A stretch of 64,000 nucleotides of DNA, taken from contig CM029631.1 of NCBI GenBank assembly GCA_017311315.1, forward strand, positions 4,247,360 through 4,311,359. The letters run 5' to 3'. Both the position numbers and the translations under genes were made by a program. Below the pieces are notes generated by a model, which was given only the letters and a program-made list of their open reading frames with translations, did not search any database and was not told where the DNA came from. This DNA is from Dendrocalamus latiflorus. Its lineage: Eukaryota; Streptophyta; Magnoliopsida; Poales; Poaceae. This document shows positions 44,880-56,057 of the stretch, in pieces; positions within the stretch are counted from its first letter, which is position 1; each line of letters starts with the position of its first letter.

Positions 44880-46502
44880 ATGGCCACGGCGACTTACCTC
44901 TCCTTCTCGGCGCCGTCGTGCATCCGGCGGCCGACTCGGGCGGCGGCGTCGGCGACGGACCGGCACGAGGTGGTGTCGCCGAAGCGGCGGCTGCCGCTGC
45001 GGAAGGTGCCGGGGAACTACGGCCCGCCGGTGGTGGGCGCGCTCCGTGACCGGCTCGAGTACTTCTACGGGCCCGGCGGGCGCGACGGCTTCTTCGCGTC
45101 CCGCGTCCGCGCGCACCGCTCCACGGTGGTGCGTCTCAACATGCCGCCGGGGCCCTTCGTGGCGCGGGACCCCCGCGTGGTGGCGCTCCTCGACGCCGCT
45201 TCCTTCCCCGTGCTCTTCGACACCTCGCTCGTCGACAAGACCGACCTCTTCACCGGCACCTTCATGCCCTCCACCGACTTCACCGGCGGCTACCGCGTGC
45301 TCTCCTACCTCGACCCAGCCGAGCCCAACCACGCGCCGCTCAAGACCCTCCTCTTCTACCTCCTCGCCCACCGGCGCCAGCACGTGATCCCCAAGTTCCA
45401 CGACGTGTACGGCGACCTGTTCGGCCTTATGGAGAACGAGCTCGCGCGGATCGGCAAGGCCGACTTCGGCCACTACAACGACGCCGCCGCGTTCGGCTTC
45501 CTCTGCCAGGCTCTCCTCGGCCGCGACCCGGCCGACTCCGCGCTCCGCGGCGACGGGCCCAAGCTGATCACCAAGTGGATGCTGTTCCAGGTCAGCCCTC
45601 TGCTCAACCTCGGCCTCCCCACCCTCGTCGAGGACGCCCTGCTCCACTCGTTCCGGCTCCCGCCGGCGCTCGTCAAGAAGGACTACGACCGCCTCGCCGA
45701 CTTCTTCCGGGACGCGGCCAAGGCGGTGGTCGAGGAGGGCGAGCGTCTCGGCATTGCGCGCGACGAGGCGGTGCACAACATCCTCTTCGCCCTGTGCTTC
45801 AACTCCTTCTGCGGCATGAAGATACTGTTCCCGTCGTTGGTAAAGTGGCTGGGCCGCGCCGGCGCCCGGGTGCACGGGCGGCTGGCGAGGGAGGTGCGCA
45901 ACGCCGTGCGCGAGAACGGCGGCGAGGTGACGATGAAGGCGCTCGCGGAGATGCCGCTGGTGAAGTCGGCCGTGTACGAGGCGCTGCGCATCGAGCCGCC
46001 GGTGGCGATGCAGTATGGGCGGGCGAAGCGGGACATGGTGGTGGAGAGCCACGACCACGGGTACGAGGTGCGCCAGGGGGAGATGCTGTTCGGGTACCAG
46101 CCAATGGCCACCAAGGACGCGCGCGTCTTCGCGCGCCCCGAGGAGTACGTGCCGGACAGGTTCCTCGGCGAGGACGGCGCGCGGCTGCTGCGCCACGTCG
46201 TCTGGTCCAACGGGCCCGAGACGGCGTCGCCCACGCTGCAGGACAAGCAGTGCGCGGGCAAGGACTTCGTCGTGCTCATCGCGCGCCTCCTGGTCGCCGA
46301 GCTATTCCTCCGGTACGACTCGTTCGACGTCGAGGTCGGCACTTCCGCGCTCGGGTCGTCGGTGACCATCACCTCGCTCAAGAAGGCCACCTCTGACCAG
46401 TCAAAGTCGCCGGAGACTGGCCAGTCAAAGTCTGCTAGCTATTTCTCCTTTTTTTTCTCCCTTTGCATTGTACATAGAAATATAATAGTGTTTTTTAATT
46501 GA
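44880..46502 (+). CDS. AOS: Allene oxide synthase (CYP74A), plastidial
   Basis: An intronless frame of 540 residues. Allene oxide synthase dehydrates 13-hydroperoxy-linolenate to an allene oxide, the committed step to jasmonate. Residues 1 to about 35 look like a plastid transit peptide (Ser/Ala/Arg-rich). The CYP74 core follows: RLPLRKVPGNYGPPVVGA, NMPPGPFVARDPRVVALLDA and LFTGTFMPS; an I-helix region FNSFCGMKILFP (about residue 306) without the oxygen-activating Thr of ordinary P450s, as usual in CYP74; ALRIEPPV (ExxR-like); PDRFLGEDGARLL; and the heme loop NGPETASP...DKQCAGKDFV with ligand Cys458. Sequence is close to rice AOS1 as remembered. Oddity: where rice ends near SLKKAT, this frame runs on about 36 residues (SDQSKSPETGQSKS, then Phe-rich), apparently through loss of the stop. 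Neighbours are unrelated genes. Confidence 0.95.
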   Translation: MATATYLSFSAPSCIRRPTRAAASATDRHEVVSPKRRLPLRKVPGNYGPPVVGALRDRLEYFYGPGGRDGFFASRVRAHRSTVVRLNMPPGPFVARDPRVVALLDAASFPVLFDTSLVDKTDLFTGTFMPSTDFTGGYRVLSYLDPAEPNHAPLKTLLFYLLAHRRQHVIPKFHDVYGDLFGLMENELARIGKADFGHYNDAAAFGFLCQALLGRDPADSALRGDGPKLITKWMLFQVSPLLNLGLPTLVEDALLHSFRLPPALVKKDYDRLADFFRDAAKAVVEEGERLGIARDEAVHNILFALCFNSFCGMKILFPSLVKWLGRAGARVHGRLAREVRNAVRENGGEVTMKALAEMPLVKSAVYEALRIEPPVAMQYGRAKRDMVVESHDHGYEVRQGEMLFGYQPMATKDARVFARPEEYVPDRFLGEDGARLLRHVVWSNGPETASPTLQDKQCAGKDFVVLIARLLVAELFLRYDSFDVEVGTSALGSSVTITSLKKATSDQSKSPETGQSKSASYFSFFFSLCIVHRNIIVFFN

Positions 46503-48777
46503 ATGTATTAGAAAAAACTAACAGTTACCAGTGTTATTTTAGCTAAAAACTAAAAACATAAAAAACCAAATTGAACAGGTCAAAGTTAGTACTATACTAG
46601 TAGTTGTGAGATGTATAAATGTTGCATGTCATTCTAGATAATTGCTTTGTTGTGGCAACTATCTCAAACATTTGGTGGTGATCATTTGGGCTTATTTTTG
46701 GTGGCTTATAGCTGAAAAGCATTGTAGCTGGCTGAAAAAACACTGTAGCTGACAGATGTTTATTTAGCATAATTAAATTTTAAAAAATTAAAAAAATATA
46801 AAAAATATGTTAGCCCATTACATATAATACAAACAAATACGGGAAAAAAAGAACCGGCAAAAAAATCAACAAAAAGCCAAAAGTTCAGAAAAAGACGAAA
46901 TTTATGAATAGTAAAAAATAAGCCAGAAGCTAAAAGCTAAAGCCCAACCGACCACCCAGTGCCCAAGCGACTGAATTGTTTCGTTTTCACAGTGGTTGAA
47001 TGGTCGCTTTGTCATCTGACCAAAAGGAAAGGAAAATAGGGCCAGTATTCATATGGCACAAATCCAAAATCAAGCCTGCGAGTTCGTGTCCGGACTGTCC
47101 TCAAAGTTTCAAAGAGTGTGTTTGCACAGAGGCATGCTTAATAGGCTGGACTGGAGATGGATACTACAAAGTACAAATTGCTTCTAATCCATCCATTGTA
47201 TGATCCCAATGACAGCTACTTGTAGACAAAGTGGTCAAAATTGTCATGGTGCCCATAGGTGTAGTACGAACGTATGATCCTATAGGACCACTCCGATCAT
47301 AATCTTGTGTAGGATCTAAATCCGTAGTACCATATAAAATATCCAAAGCTTGTAATCTTTATATACGATACTATGACCATGATCCTGTCAACCCAAAAAC
47401 GATCCCGCCTATGACCCAATCCTGAATCTGCACATTGTGTTCTTATTATCCTGAATCCTGAATAATACAGGTGGTTCGTGACAACCGACAACCCTGTTAT
47501 CTGCACATTGTGTTCTTATTATCAAAACATTATGCTTAACTTTGGAGACTTGCTAATTAGATTAGGTAAACTCATGCGAACGCAAGCTTTCCTCAGGCTC
47601 AGCAGCTTGAGGATCAGCACGACCAGAGAGACCGACAAATCACTACTCAGAATAGGAGCAGCCTGCCCGCCCAGCCATGTCGCAGGGAAAAGACATGGAG
47701 AATACAGCTCCTAGTCACAGGCATGTATATAGAGTTTAAAGGACGTAACCATTATTTACCATAGCTGCCAGACGCCAACTAAAGGGTGGATTCTTTTAGG
47801 CTTATAGATTATAGTTTAAATATTTAAATTATGTCAATTCACAAAAGGCAATACGCAGAGGAAAATAGTCGCATGCGATTTTAGCCGGTACAGCTGAACT
47901 CAGTACACTTTTTACTATAATTTTTCTATTAACACTGCCTTGAAAAAACGTACTATTTAAAAACTAGTTATTATAGACAGTACAAATATAAGCCAATTTT
48001 AAGCCTAAACCCAAAATGGGCATACCTACGCAATTGCCTTCCGAACAGTCCCAACCTTTTAACAGCTACTTTTCTCATAAAGCAGGGCGCACTAACACAA
48101 CACAGATTCTTCCACCACATCAAAATCAATCTAACCAAAGTGCAAAACGGCAGTTGCTGCCGATAAGAATCACCACAGATTGGAGATTGGAATTCCATAA
48201 TCAGATTAGGATTAGTACATGGCAGGCTGCAGGGTTGAATTGACAAAGATCTGACTTTGTGTAGCCACAGCTACATAAATATTCCAGTCTTTTCAGGTTC
48301 AAGTACCAGAATGCCTCGTGTTCTACAGGAACGCTGGAAAAATATTTGTCACTTGACCAAAAACACTTGCTACTCACCTTCCTGGAGATTTCTGGTACAC
48401 CACCTCATGTTAAAAGTTCAGCGTCCTCATTTCTAAATACAGCATTGTCCATGATAGCAACCTCACCTATCAAATCGTGAGAAAAAGAACTTTATAAACC
48501 GACCAAAAGTTGCAATTTTTTTTAAGTGATTGAAATCAGGGTCGACGCATTTTAGTGCAAGAAAACAAAAAAATGCGGGAGCAGCACTAGCTCTAGTGAA
48601 TGCTAAGGAAAGGAAACCATACTTTTCAATCAATTAGCTATCACTAGTTAATTGAACTAGCATAGCAGCAAACCTCTACTGAGGTATCCAACCATGGCAT
48701 ATATCAAGAAGTTTCAATTGGTGAGTGGTTTGCTGCAACACTACCCTGGAGTTCTGGCATGACCATTCTAAGATTTT
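46503..48777. other. Gene-free interval with AT-rich repeats
   Basis: 46670-46960 has GGGCTTATTTTTGG at the left and CTAAAAGCTAAAGCCCAA at the right, a likely MITE without a fixed duplication. 47790-48015 is bounded by TTTTAGGCTTATAG and AAGCCTAAAC and shares its core with 44495-44610. No supported gene. Confidence 0.45.
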
Positions 48778-49031
48778 TTTACTGTAGGCTTCAGTGATGC
48801 GGAAGATGTATCGTCATATCACATTGCGCTATAAAACATCAGTTTGCTGTCTAGATCCAACAGAATCTTTGTTTGATATCATAGGCCACATGGAATAATG
48901 TGCTATTTACTGTAGGCTTCAGTGATGCAGAAGATATATCGTCATATCACATTGCGCTATAGAACGGCAGTTTGCTGTCTAGATCCAACAGCATCTTTTA
49001 ATATCATGGGCCACATGGAATAATGTGCTAT
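48778..49031. repeat. Tandem duplication of 128 bp
   Basis: Unit 1 (48778-48905) and unit 2 (48906-49031) both start TTTACTGTAGGCTTCAGTGA and end CCACATGGAATAATGTGCTA, with about ten differences and a short deletion in unit 2. Plain segmental duplication without coding signal. Confidence 0.9.
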
Positions 49032-49918
49032 TGGGCCACCGCAGCTGCCATATTGATAATGGTAACAGTAGTATAATAATAAACAAGGGCTTGAAAACCA
49101 TTAACATACTGTACTACTGGCTATTGCTAGGTGGTTGAAGTTGGTTAGGACTTCTTACAATTTTACGCAGCTCAATACTGCATTACTGTATAAGATTTTG
49201 TTTCCAAGATAAATGGTAGCTTACAATCTGTCAAGAACCATTCTATTCCATCAAACCTCAGTAAATCAGTAAAAGCTTTAGGCCCATCAAAAGTCGTTTG
49301 GAATACGTTGGCTTCTTAACACAGCTTTTTTTATCCCTCTTTTGTCTTTTTTTCTTGTTTCCTTTTCCCTTTGCATTATCCGTGGTGATATAACGTTGTT
49401 TTTCATTTTTCCTATTTTTTCTTCATTTTCCTTTAATTGAATGCCTAAAAAAAGCTAACAGCCGCTACAATATCATTTCAGCTAAAAGCCACAGCACTTT
49501 GGAACAAGGTCTTAACCATTTTCTGCCAATACTATTTTGTTATTTTGAAACGTAGTGCTTTAAAAAAAAGGATAACAACAAAACTCAGCCAGGTGTCAAG
49601 AATAAACCAAAATCTTCCACAACAGGACTAACTTGGGCTAAAAATCACTACATTCAATATCTAGATAAAGTTTTTTCCCCAAAAAGAAGGCCTAGCAATG
49701 ATTTCTAGTTACCTATAATAATGGCACAAAAGAAAAGGCAGAATACAACTTTCTAACAAGAAAGATCATCGCAACCCAAAAATTGTAGAGGAACAAAGCT
49801 AACGTACAAAAAATCTAAAGAACTTGAAATTGTAGTGAACGACACCATGATAGTAGAATATCAGATGCAACACTAACATTCTCAATATAGGAATGACTTA
49901 CTAGATCAGTCCTCAAGT
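49032..49918. other. Intergenic, 3' side of PAC2
   Basis: An inverted partial copy of the AT-rich family lies at about 49330-49500. The last stretch is probably the PAC2 3' UTR. No gene. Confidence 0.45.
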
Positions 49919-52900
49919 CTAGAAGATAGACATATCAGGTGGTGGTCCATAAACTGATTTCCAAGACAAGGGAATAATCCATCCATTCGACCCATTCCCT
50001 GAAAGTTCACAGAAAGATTTTTAACACAGCAACCCCAACCATTTATTATGATCAAAGAATATTGAATACTGATATTCCTAAAAGAATATTGTGAACCAGA
50101 GCAATTATTAGAAGGAAAACAAGGCACTTTGACAACAAATGAATAAACAGGAATACATTTTCATATTTTTAGTGGGTTCATTCAAGAGTTATAAGGGGCT
50201 AAGTACTCAAGGTGATACAGAAATGTACCATGGAATTGCTCAGGGCCTTGACCTAGTAGTTTACATACAGCCTCAGCCAACTGGAAAGATTCTGGCATAT
50301 TGTCCCCTTCTGAGCAGTAGCATAGTACACAAGTAACTTTCAAACCTTTGGCCTATCATAAAATAAGAAATATTATAACAGTAACTTCAAATGGTAAAAT
50401 CATTTAAAGCTGAAATAAAATTCAGGGATAATTCGTTACATGCCACTGCAACCGTCCTATATCCGAGAAATGCCATTGCAATCACGTCTCTTCGAGAAAT
50501 GCCACTCCAATCGTTAAATACTCGTAGAAATGCCATTATGGTCCAGCTCTAGTTTACGAGAATATGCAGCGTGTATTTGATTTCGTATTTTTCATTGGAT
50601 GATACTGCCCTTCCTTCTATGCTCTCCATATGGACAAGATGGAGCCCTCTGCGCTCTGCACCAGGGTGTGCACCACGTCAGCCATGGACAGCCGGAGGCT
50701 GAGGTTCTCGCCGACGTAGGACGCCGAAGCTGTACACGTCGCTCTTCTTTGTGACCACGCCGGAGTGGATGTAGTGTGGGTCCATGTAGCCCGGGGAGCC
50801 AAACATGGTGTGCACCGATGACCGCAGGCGGACGGCAGCAGAGAACCCCATCCGTGTCGACTCCAAGTCGCAGAGCTTGGTGGACATGGCCGCATTGAGG
50901 AGAACATTCGAGGCCTTGATGTCGTCGTGCACCACCTGTAGCTCGCATCGGTTGTGCAGGTACTCGAGTGCCCGCGCAAACAACACCCGCCGCTCCCACA
51001 GCATCATCGCCACGGCCTTTCCGCTGCCATGCAGCCTCTCGTGCAGGTTCTCGTTCGCCGCGAACTCCAGCACCAGCAAGCCTTCCTCTGCATCAACAAA
51101 AAACCAGAACCTTGCAGCATAACGCACAAACGGTAGCACAGAACCTGCTAGAGGACATGACGGAGGCGAGCACTCAGCGCGAGATATCAAATCAAGCACC
51201 CACCTTGCTGGTCGTAGAAGGCAAGGAGGCGTCGGAGAGGCGCGCGAAGTATACGGTGCTGAACCCACCCTTGCCGACCATGGCCGAGGTAAACTCGCTC
51301 GTCATCCCCTCCACCTGTGCCCACAATAGTTGCCGCAGCCTGGTAGCGTCCCTTTATTCCCGTCGGGTACCCCAGCGCCGGAGTCCGCCTCCTCGTTAAC
51401 CTCTCGGTCGCCGGCCGCCGCATTGGCACCTCAGACGCAGCAGGAGACTTGTGTGGCTTTGGGGTTAGGGATAGGGGGCGAGGGGCGGCGGCAGGCAGGC
51501 GCTGGACGGGACCGAAGGGGGGAAACGCTGGGAGGGCTGGAGCCCAGAGGGGGGCGATGCAAGGAGGGCCAGAGCCCGGAGATGGCGGCTATCCCTGAGA
51601 AGTGGATGGGGAATCGGTTGGGCAGTAGGGAAATGCCAAAGGAAGGGTAGTATCGTCCAATGAAAAATACGAAATCAAATACACGCTGCGTATTCTCGTA
51701 AACTTGAGCTAGATTGACCATAATGGCATTTCTACGAGTATTTAACGATTGGAGTGGCATTTCTCAAAGAGACGTGATTGCAACGTCATTTCTCGGATAT
51801 AGGCCAGTTGCAGTGGCATGTAACGAATTATCCCTAAATTTAAATACCTTGCAGGCAGAGAATAGAGCTGCAAACGGCAAGCTCGCGTAGTAATCATTTA
51901 TGGTCATCTCATCAAGATCACCAGCCATATCTTCTGAAAGATCACCACCCTCAACTAGGCTAGCAAGACACTTCCACCGTCGTTGAGATGGATCATATTC
52001 CTCAAGCTTCTTCCACCCTAACTTCTCATATTCCAGATCAGAACCATCCTCATTGCAACTTGAGAGGTAATACAACTGCATACCACTTCATGATGAAACA
52101 GGGTTAATTAATGACTCCAGTCTTGAAAGAACACCCAAACCTAAAAGATATAATCTGTCCAGTTAACCATTTCAGTTACCTGGATGCATCAATTACTCTC
52201 CTCTTGCCAGAGTCTAAACTTGAAAGAATAACAACATGGTTCTTCCCAATGCTACTTATGAAATTAGCAACATTTTTTGCAAATGAAACCATCATCCCCT
52301 GTATCGGTAATGGTAAACCAAAGAAGTCATAAAATAGTCACCAATTGTAAACAGTGAGATCACAAGACTTCACCACAATTCCAATCAAAGTTATATAGAA
52401 AAAGCCTCAAGCATCCGTTCAATTCTGAGTTTGCCGCCAATATATTTATTTAAAGAAAAGGTAGAATGAATCAACATAAGAATGCTAAACTTTGTAGTAA
52501 ATCATTTGATCCATTTCAGCATACCAAATGTTCCATGTACCTTTTAGTTCACAAGGAACAAATATACAAGGAATAAATATTACTGTAGAAAATAAAAAAC
52601 ATGATGTTTCTAAAAGGAATCTAATTTCACATAAAAAGGGATATTTTGCTATTGCATGCTATTGGTGTGGTCCCACTATCATATCTCTAGTCAGCACCCC
52701 AAGGGGTCACTATTATCTAACTTTGATTCGAAATGTACAACGTTGGTAGTTTATGTTGTTTTCTTCGATGAAGTCATGTTTAATCAAGAGAACATAGACC
52801 CCCCCCCCCCACCCCACAGGCACACACCAAAAAAAAGCAGTCAGCTATAAGTTCATAAATTGCACGCTGCAAGACAAGACATCAAAATGTGATTCTTTTT

Positions 52901-53878
52901 TGCACGTAATTGAAAGAAGCACGACACAACAAAGCTCTCAAATGCAGTTACATCAGTGTTCCATCTAGATTCCTTCTCCCTACTAAAAGGGATTTAAACG
53001 CAGAAACCTGTATCTGCATAAAACATATACCTAACACCAGAAAATTGAAAAAATATGTAACTACCACTGCAGATTCTTAAAAAATATCAAGATGCGGGCA
53101 TGCGGCAAAAGAGCTAAGATCAACATACTGTAATAATCGGAGATCTCTGCTGAATGAAAGCCAGCCTATGAGATGGAGATTCATAAGCTGCAAAGAAAAA
53201 TGAGAAAGAAGGTGAGTCTGCATCTCATATTGACATTTCACACACTGACTAGGTGGAACCATATTACAAGACCTAATCATATGGGTGTATGTATCTTTAG
53301 AAGTAATGTAAATTCTAAAAAAAGTTCCTTTTCTGTTATACTTTTTTTTCTCTCTCATAGACCCTATCAAGGTATTTCATTTCATCAAACAGTTGGTGTG
53401 CAGAGCAGAAAGAGTACACGCATCACCGTAACACATTTCATCGAACAGTTGGTGTGCACAGAATAAGGGCCAACAGTACAAGCAGGTGAGAGCAGCACTA
53501 CTAACACAATTCATCAAAGAGTCGGAGCGCACATCACAGGGGAACACGGGATGGAGAACCTAACCTTCGAGCGCGAGCGCGAGGTCGCCGACGGCGTCGG
53601 GGCCGAAAGCGTCGTTGCCGGCGCAGGACAGCACGGAGGGCTCGTCGAGGTAGGCCAGCCGCCTCGCCCTCGCCGATGATACCAACAGGTCGACGGCGAG
53701 CTGCCCCACGTTGCCGATCGAGAGAGCGGGCTGCAGCCGAGAAAAAGCGGATCACCAACGCTCAGGAACAGGAACGAGCTACCAAGAACTAGATTTTAGC
53801 GGGAGTTAGAGTCCAAACCATGACGAGCGTGGAGCAGGAAGGCGAGAAGGACTCGCCGTCGACGAGGGCGAAGTCCAT
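49919..53878 (-). CDS. PAC2: Proteasome assembly chaperone 2
   Basis: Seven exons with consistent phases: 53819-53878, 53565-53730, 53129-53187, 52180-52298, 51848-52085, 50229-50352, 49919-49998, giving 281 residues, the usual plant length. Exon 1 is MDFALVDGESFSPSCSTLVM. Then come PALSIGNVGQLAVDLLVSS, the hallmark N-terminus; QQRSP; GMMVSFAKNVANFISSIG; NHVVILSSLD; LYYLSSCNEDGSDLEYEKLG; ASLPFAALFSACK; AKGLKVTCVLCYCSEGDN; and the conserved end WKSVYGPPPDMSIF. PAC2 pairs with PAC1 to guide alpha-ring assembly of the 20S proteasome. No lesion is seen. Intron 5 is swollen to 1495 bp by a Pack-MULE whose end lies 13 bases from the exon 5 donor. Exon 5 uses an AAG/TGG acceptor, the one keeping frame. 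A TTGGGCCTA site II motif lies upstream at about 54057. Confidence 0.92.
50425..51834 (-). mobile_element. Pack-MULE carrying a receptor-kinase fragment
   Basis: Inverted termini of about 180 bp start GGGATAATTCGTTACATGCC and share ATTTCTCGGATATAGG-type, GCCATTATGGTC-type and TACGAAATCAAATACACGCTG words. The flanks TAAAATTCA (50416-50424) and TAAATTTAA (51835-51843) match at 7 of 9 bases, the MULE duplication size. The GC-rich interior is a protein-kinase gene fragment (next entry). The element lies in PAC2 intron 5, and the kinase fragment is on the same strand as PAC2. Confidence 0.88.
50617..51300 (-). pseudogene. Captured receptor-like kinase fragment
   Basis: Minus strand, in order: VGKGGFSTVYFARLSD (Gly loop), a probable retained intron (AGCAAG/GTGGGT near 51200 to GATGCAG near 51090), LLVLEFAANENLHERLHG, ALEYLHNRC, VVHDDIKASNVLL (HxD loop), KLCDLES in place of DFG, MFGSPGYMDPHY and KKSDVYSFGVL, then a frameshift into the GENLSLRLSMADVVHTLV frame. 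It lacks an N-terminal receptor region, the VAIK lysine block and the kinase C-lobe end. The altered DFG and frameshift make it non-functional as a kinase. A retained intron shows capture at the DNA level, as Pack-MULEs do. Confidence 0.82.
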
Positions 53879-54265
53879 CGCGGCGGGCTGGATCGTCGCA
53901 GTCGGGTCCGGTTTCAACTTGCGAGAGAAGTTGAAGAAGCACTGGAGTGTAGTGGAGCAGCGGAAACGCCGCCCCGTTCCGTCTCTGCCCTTCTATAGTG
54001 GGTTTCTTTCCGGGCTAGGATGGGCGGTGGGCTGGTATCTTACTAGGCTGAATAAATTGGGCCTAATTCAAAACTAGGCCGGATCTGGCTCGGTTTTTAT
54101 GGTCTAGCCGAGAGCAGAGCAAGAAAACGTCCTCTTTTCGGTTTTTTAGTTGATTTTAATTTTTTCTAAAAACTAATACTATTTATTATACCTATTAGTT
54201 ATTTATTAGATCTATCAGTCATAACTAAAAGCCACGAGCCACAGTCCAAAATCAGGCCGAAACAC
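53879..54265. other. PAC2 promoter and intergenic gap
   Basis: The upstream flank of PAC2, with site II-like TGGGC motifs between about 54020 and 54062. The plus frame at 53820-54077 is the shadow of PAC2 exon 1 and its promoter. Confidence 0.45.
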
Positions 54266-54700
54266 TGTTGGAAATAGTCCCACATTGGTTGTGAGAAAAG
54301 AAAAGACATAATTTATAAGTATAAGAGAGACATCACCCATTAGACTAGTCTTTTGGAGGGAGAAGGTTCAGTAGCACTTATAATTCTGTTGCTCCGTGTA
54401 TTTAGTTATGTTCAGCTCATTTGAACCTGTAGCTCGGGGAGTAAACCCGATTAGATCTAGGCATGCAGCCAGGTTCTGATATAATATTTGGTATTAGAAC
54501 CCAGATGTCTAATATATATTTGGACCTCATGGTTGCAGAAGTGATCTCACTTATTGACTAGTCTTTTAGGGGGAGAGTGCCTAATATCACTTATAAATCT
54601 GTTGTTCTATGGGTTTAGTTGTGTTTAACCCATTTAGATATGTGACCCGAAGAGTAGGCCCGATTAGACATAGACATATGGACAGAATCCGATATAACAA
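54266..54700 (+). mobile_element. TRIM-like element with two diverged LTRs
   Basis: Starts TGTTGGAAATAGTCCCACATTGG, the LTR start also seen inverted at 2797. Sequence at about 54340-54485 (GACTAGTCTTTTGGAGGGAG, CCCGATTAGATCTAGGCATG) recurs at about 54560-54690 (GACTAGTCTTTTAGGGGGAG, CCCGATTAGACATAGACATA). TGGTATTAGAACCC at about 54490 is a degraded primer-binding site. No coding capacity. Confidence 0.6.
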
Positions 54701-55530
54701 ACACTACTATCCATCGTTCTTGCCCTTCGCTAACAGAGTAATTGTGCCGCCGCCCGCAAGTCGCAGCAATCGACGGCTTGCAGAATTTTGTACAGCAACC
54801 TCAAAGCACGCCGTGAATCTGACTGGCTGAGTTTCCAACCCAACTCGTAGCTTGACCGGTTGTACCGTTGTAGCATACGCATAACTTTCCGAGTAATTCC
54901 GAGTTAATTGGATTCTGTTGATCACACGAGTACATGACAGGCAAGTAATATCAGTAACAGCTCCCATAAAAAATGGCGGAAGAAGAATAAATTTCCCGAT
55001 TTTCCGAAGACGGAAAAAGAAGAGCAGAATCACAGTAGCAAAGGTATCCCCCAAAGCAGAAAGAGAAGGAGAGCAAGACGCCGAAGTTAGAAGTCAGAAC
55101 CGACTGGAATATTAACAAAAGAATCCATTTCGAGGACATTACATCATATATGTTATGATACTGTTGATACAACTAGCCACAGTATTTTTTAAAAAATAAC
55201 GGCAGGAGCTCTGCCTGCATTAAACTGGAGTAGCAAATTAATACACAGCATAGAGTCTAACAAGTATAGCCCATTACAACTAAACTTGAGCCAAACAACA
55301 GCACTTAAAAAGCAACCGAGGCTATTACAAACCGGAGGGAGTGCCTAGTTGAAATTTAAGCATAGGAAATCACTTGAGCGCTCTTCTTCGATGCTCGACG
55401 TCTTTTTTGATTCTGTGGAACACCAAATGGAAACTATACTCGAAAATTCTCCGATTGTGTTCCTTCTAAATATTACAACAAGCATATATAAGATACCGTC
55501 AAAAACTTATTACAGTGCAGTAAACACTTC
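54701..55530. other. Gene-free interval
   Basis: No supported gene. A Stowaway-like right end (AAACCGGAGGGAGTG) lies at about 55331-55345 without a partner. Confidence 0.4.
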
Positions 55531-56057
55531 GGCCCCGTTTGGCACAGCTCAGTTTCACTAGTGAAGCTGATTTTTTTGTTTCAGCTTCACGAGCAGTTTC
55601 ACCGGTGAAGCTAAAACTATTTGGCAAAACATCTTCACCAACAGCTTCATGCATGGCTGAAAGAGGGCAATTGTCCAAGATACTCCTGTCTACCTAACTT
55701 GTTCTAACATTTGGAGTTGTATGTTTGTATATGGTCATATGAATTAAAAAATTAAAATAAAAAAATTAAAATCATTAGAGAAGTGCGAACGGGAGGAGAG
55801 GAAACAGGCGTGGGGACCCAGTGGCAAAGTGCTGTAATTTCTGTCAACTACAAGGGCAGTGGGTTCCTAGAACTGCGAGCCTGAGGGAGAGAGCTGTGAA
55901 AAGCTACTATTTTCAGCTTCACCCCACCCTATTCCCTTGCGAGAGCATGATTTAAGGAGATTCATCCATGAAGCTGTTTGCAAAAAGGGTGTTTGACAAA
56001 AAAAAATAGCTCACAACAGCTTATGAAGCTGTTGATGAAGCTGTGCCAAACAGAGCC
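55531..56057. mobile_element. Tourist/Harbinger-like MITE
   Basis: The 527-bp element has termini GGCCCCGTTTGGCACAGCT and AGCTGTGCCAAACAGAGCC, flanked by TTC at 55528-55530 and 56058-56060. The interior repeats GAAGCTG/CAGCTTC in both orientations. No transposase. Confidence 0.78.

Noticed and set aside
44796..46196. 466-codon minus-strand frame antisense to AOS
   Set aside because: Shadow of high GC at third positions in the AOS gene; the plus frame has a full CYP74 signature.
53820..54077. Plus-strand 85-codon frame over PAC2 exon 1
   Set aside because: The minus strand carries PAC2 exon 1 with consistent splicing to six more exons; the plus frame matches nothing.
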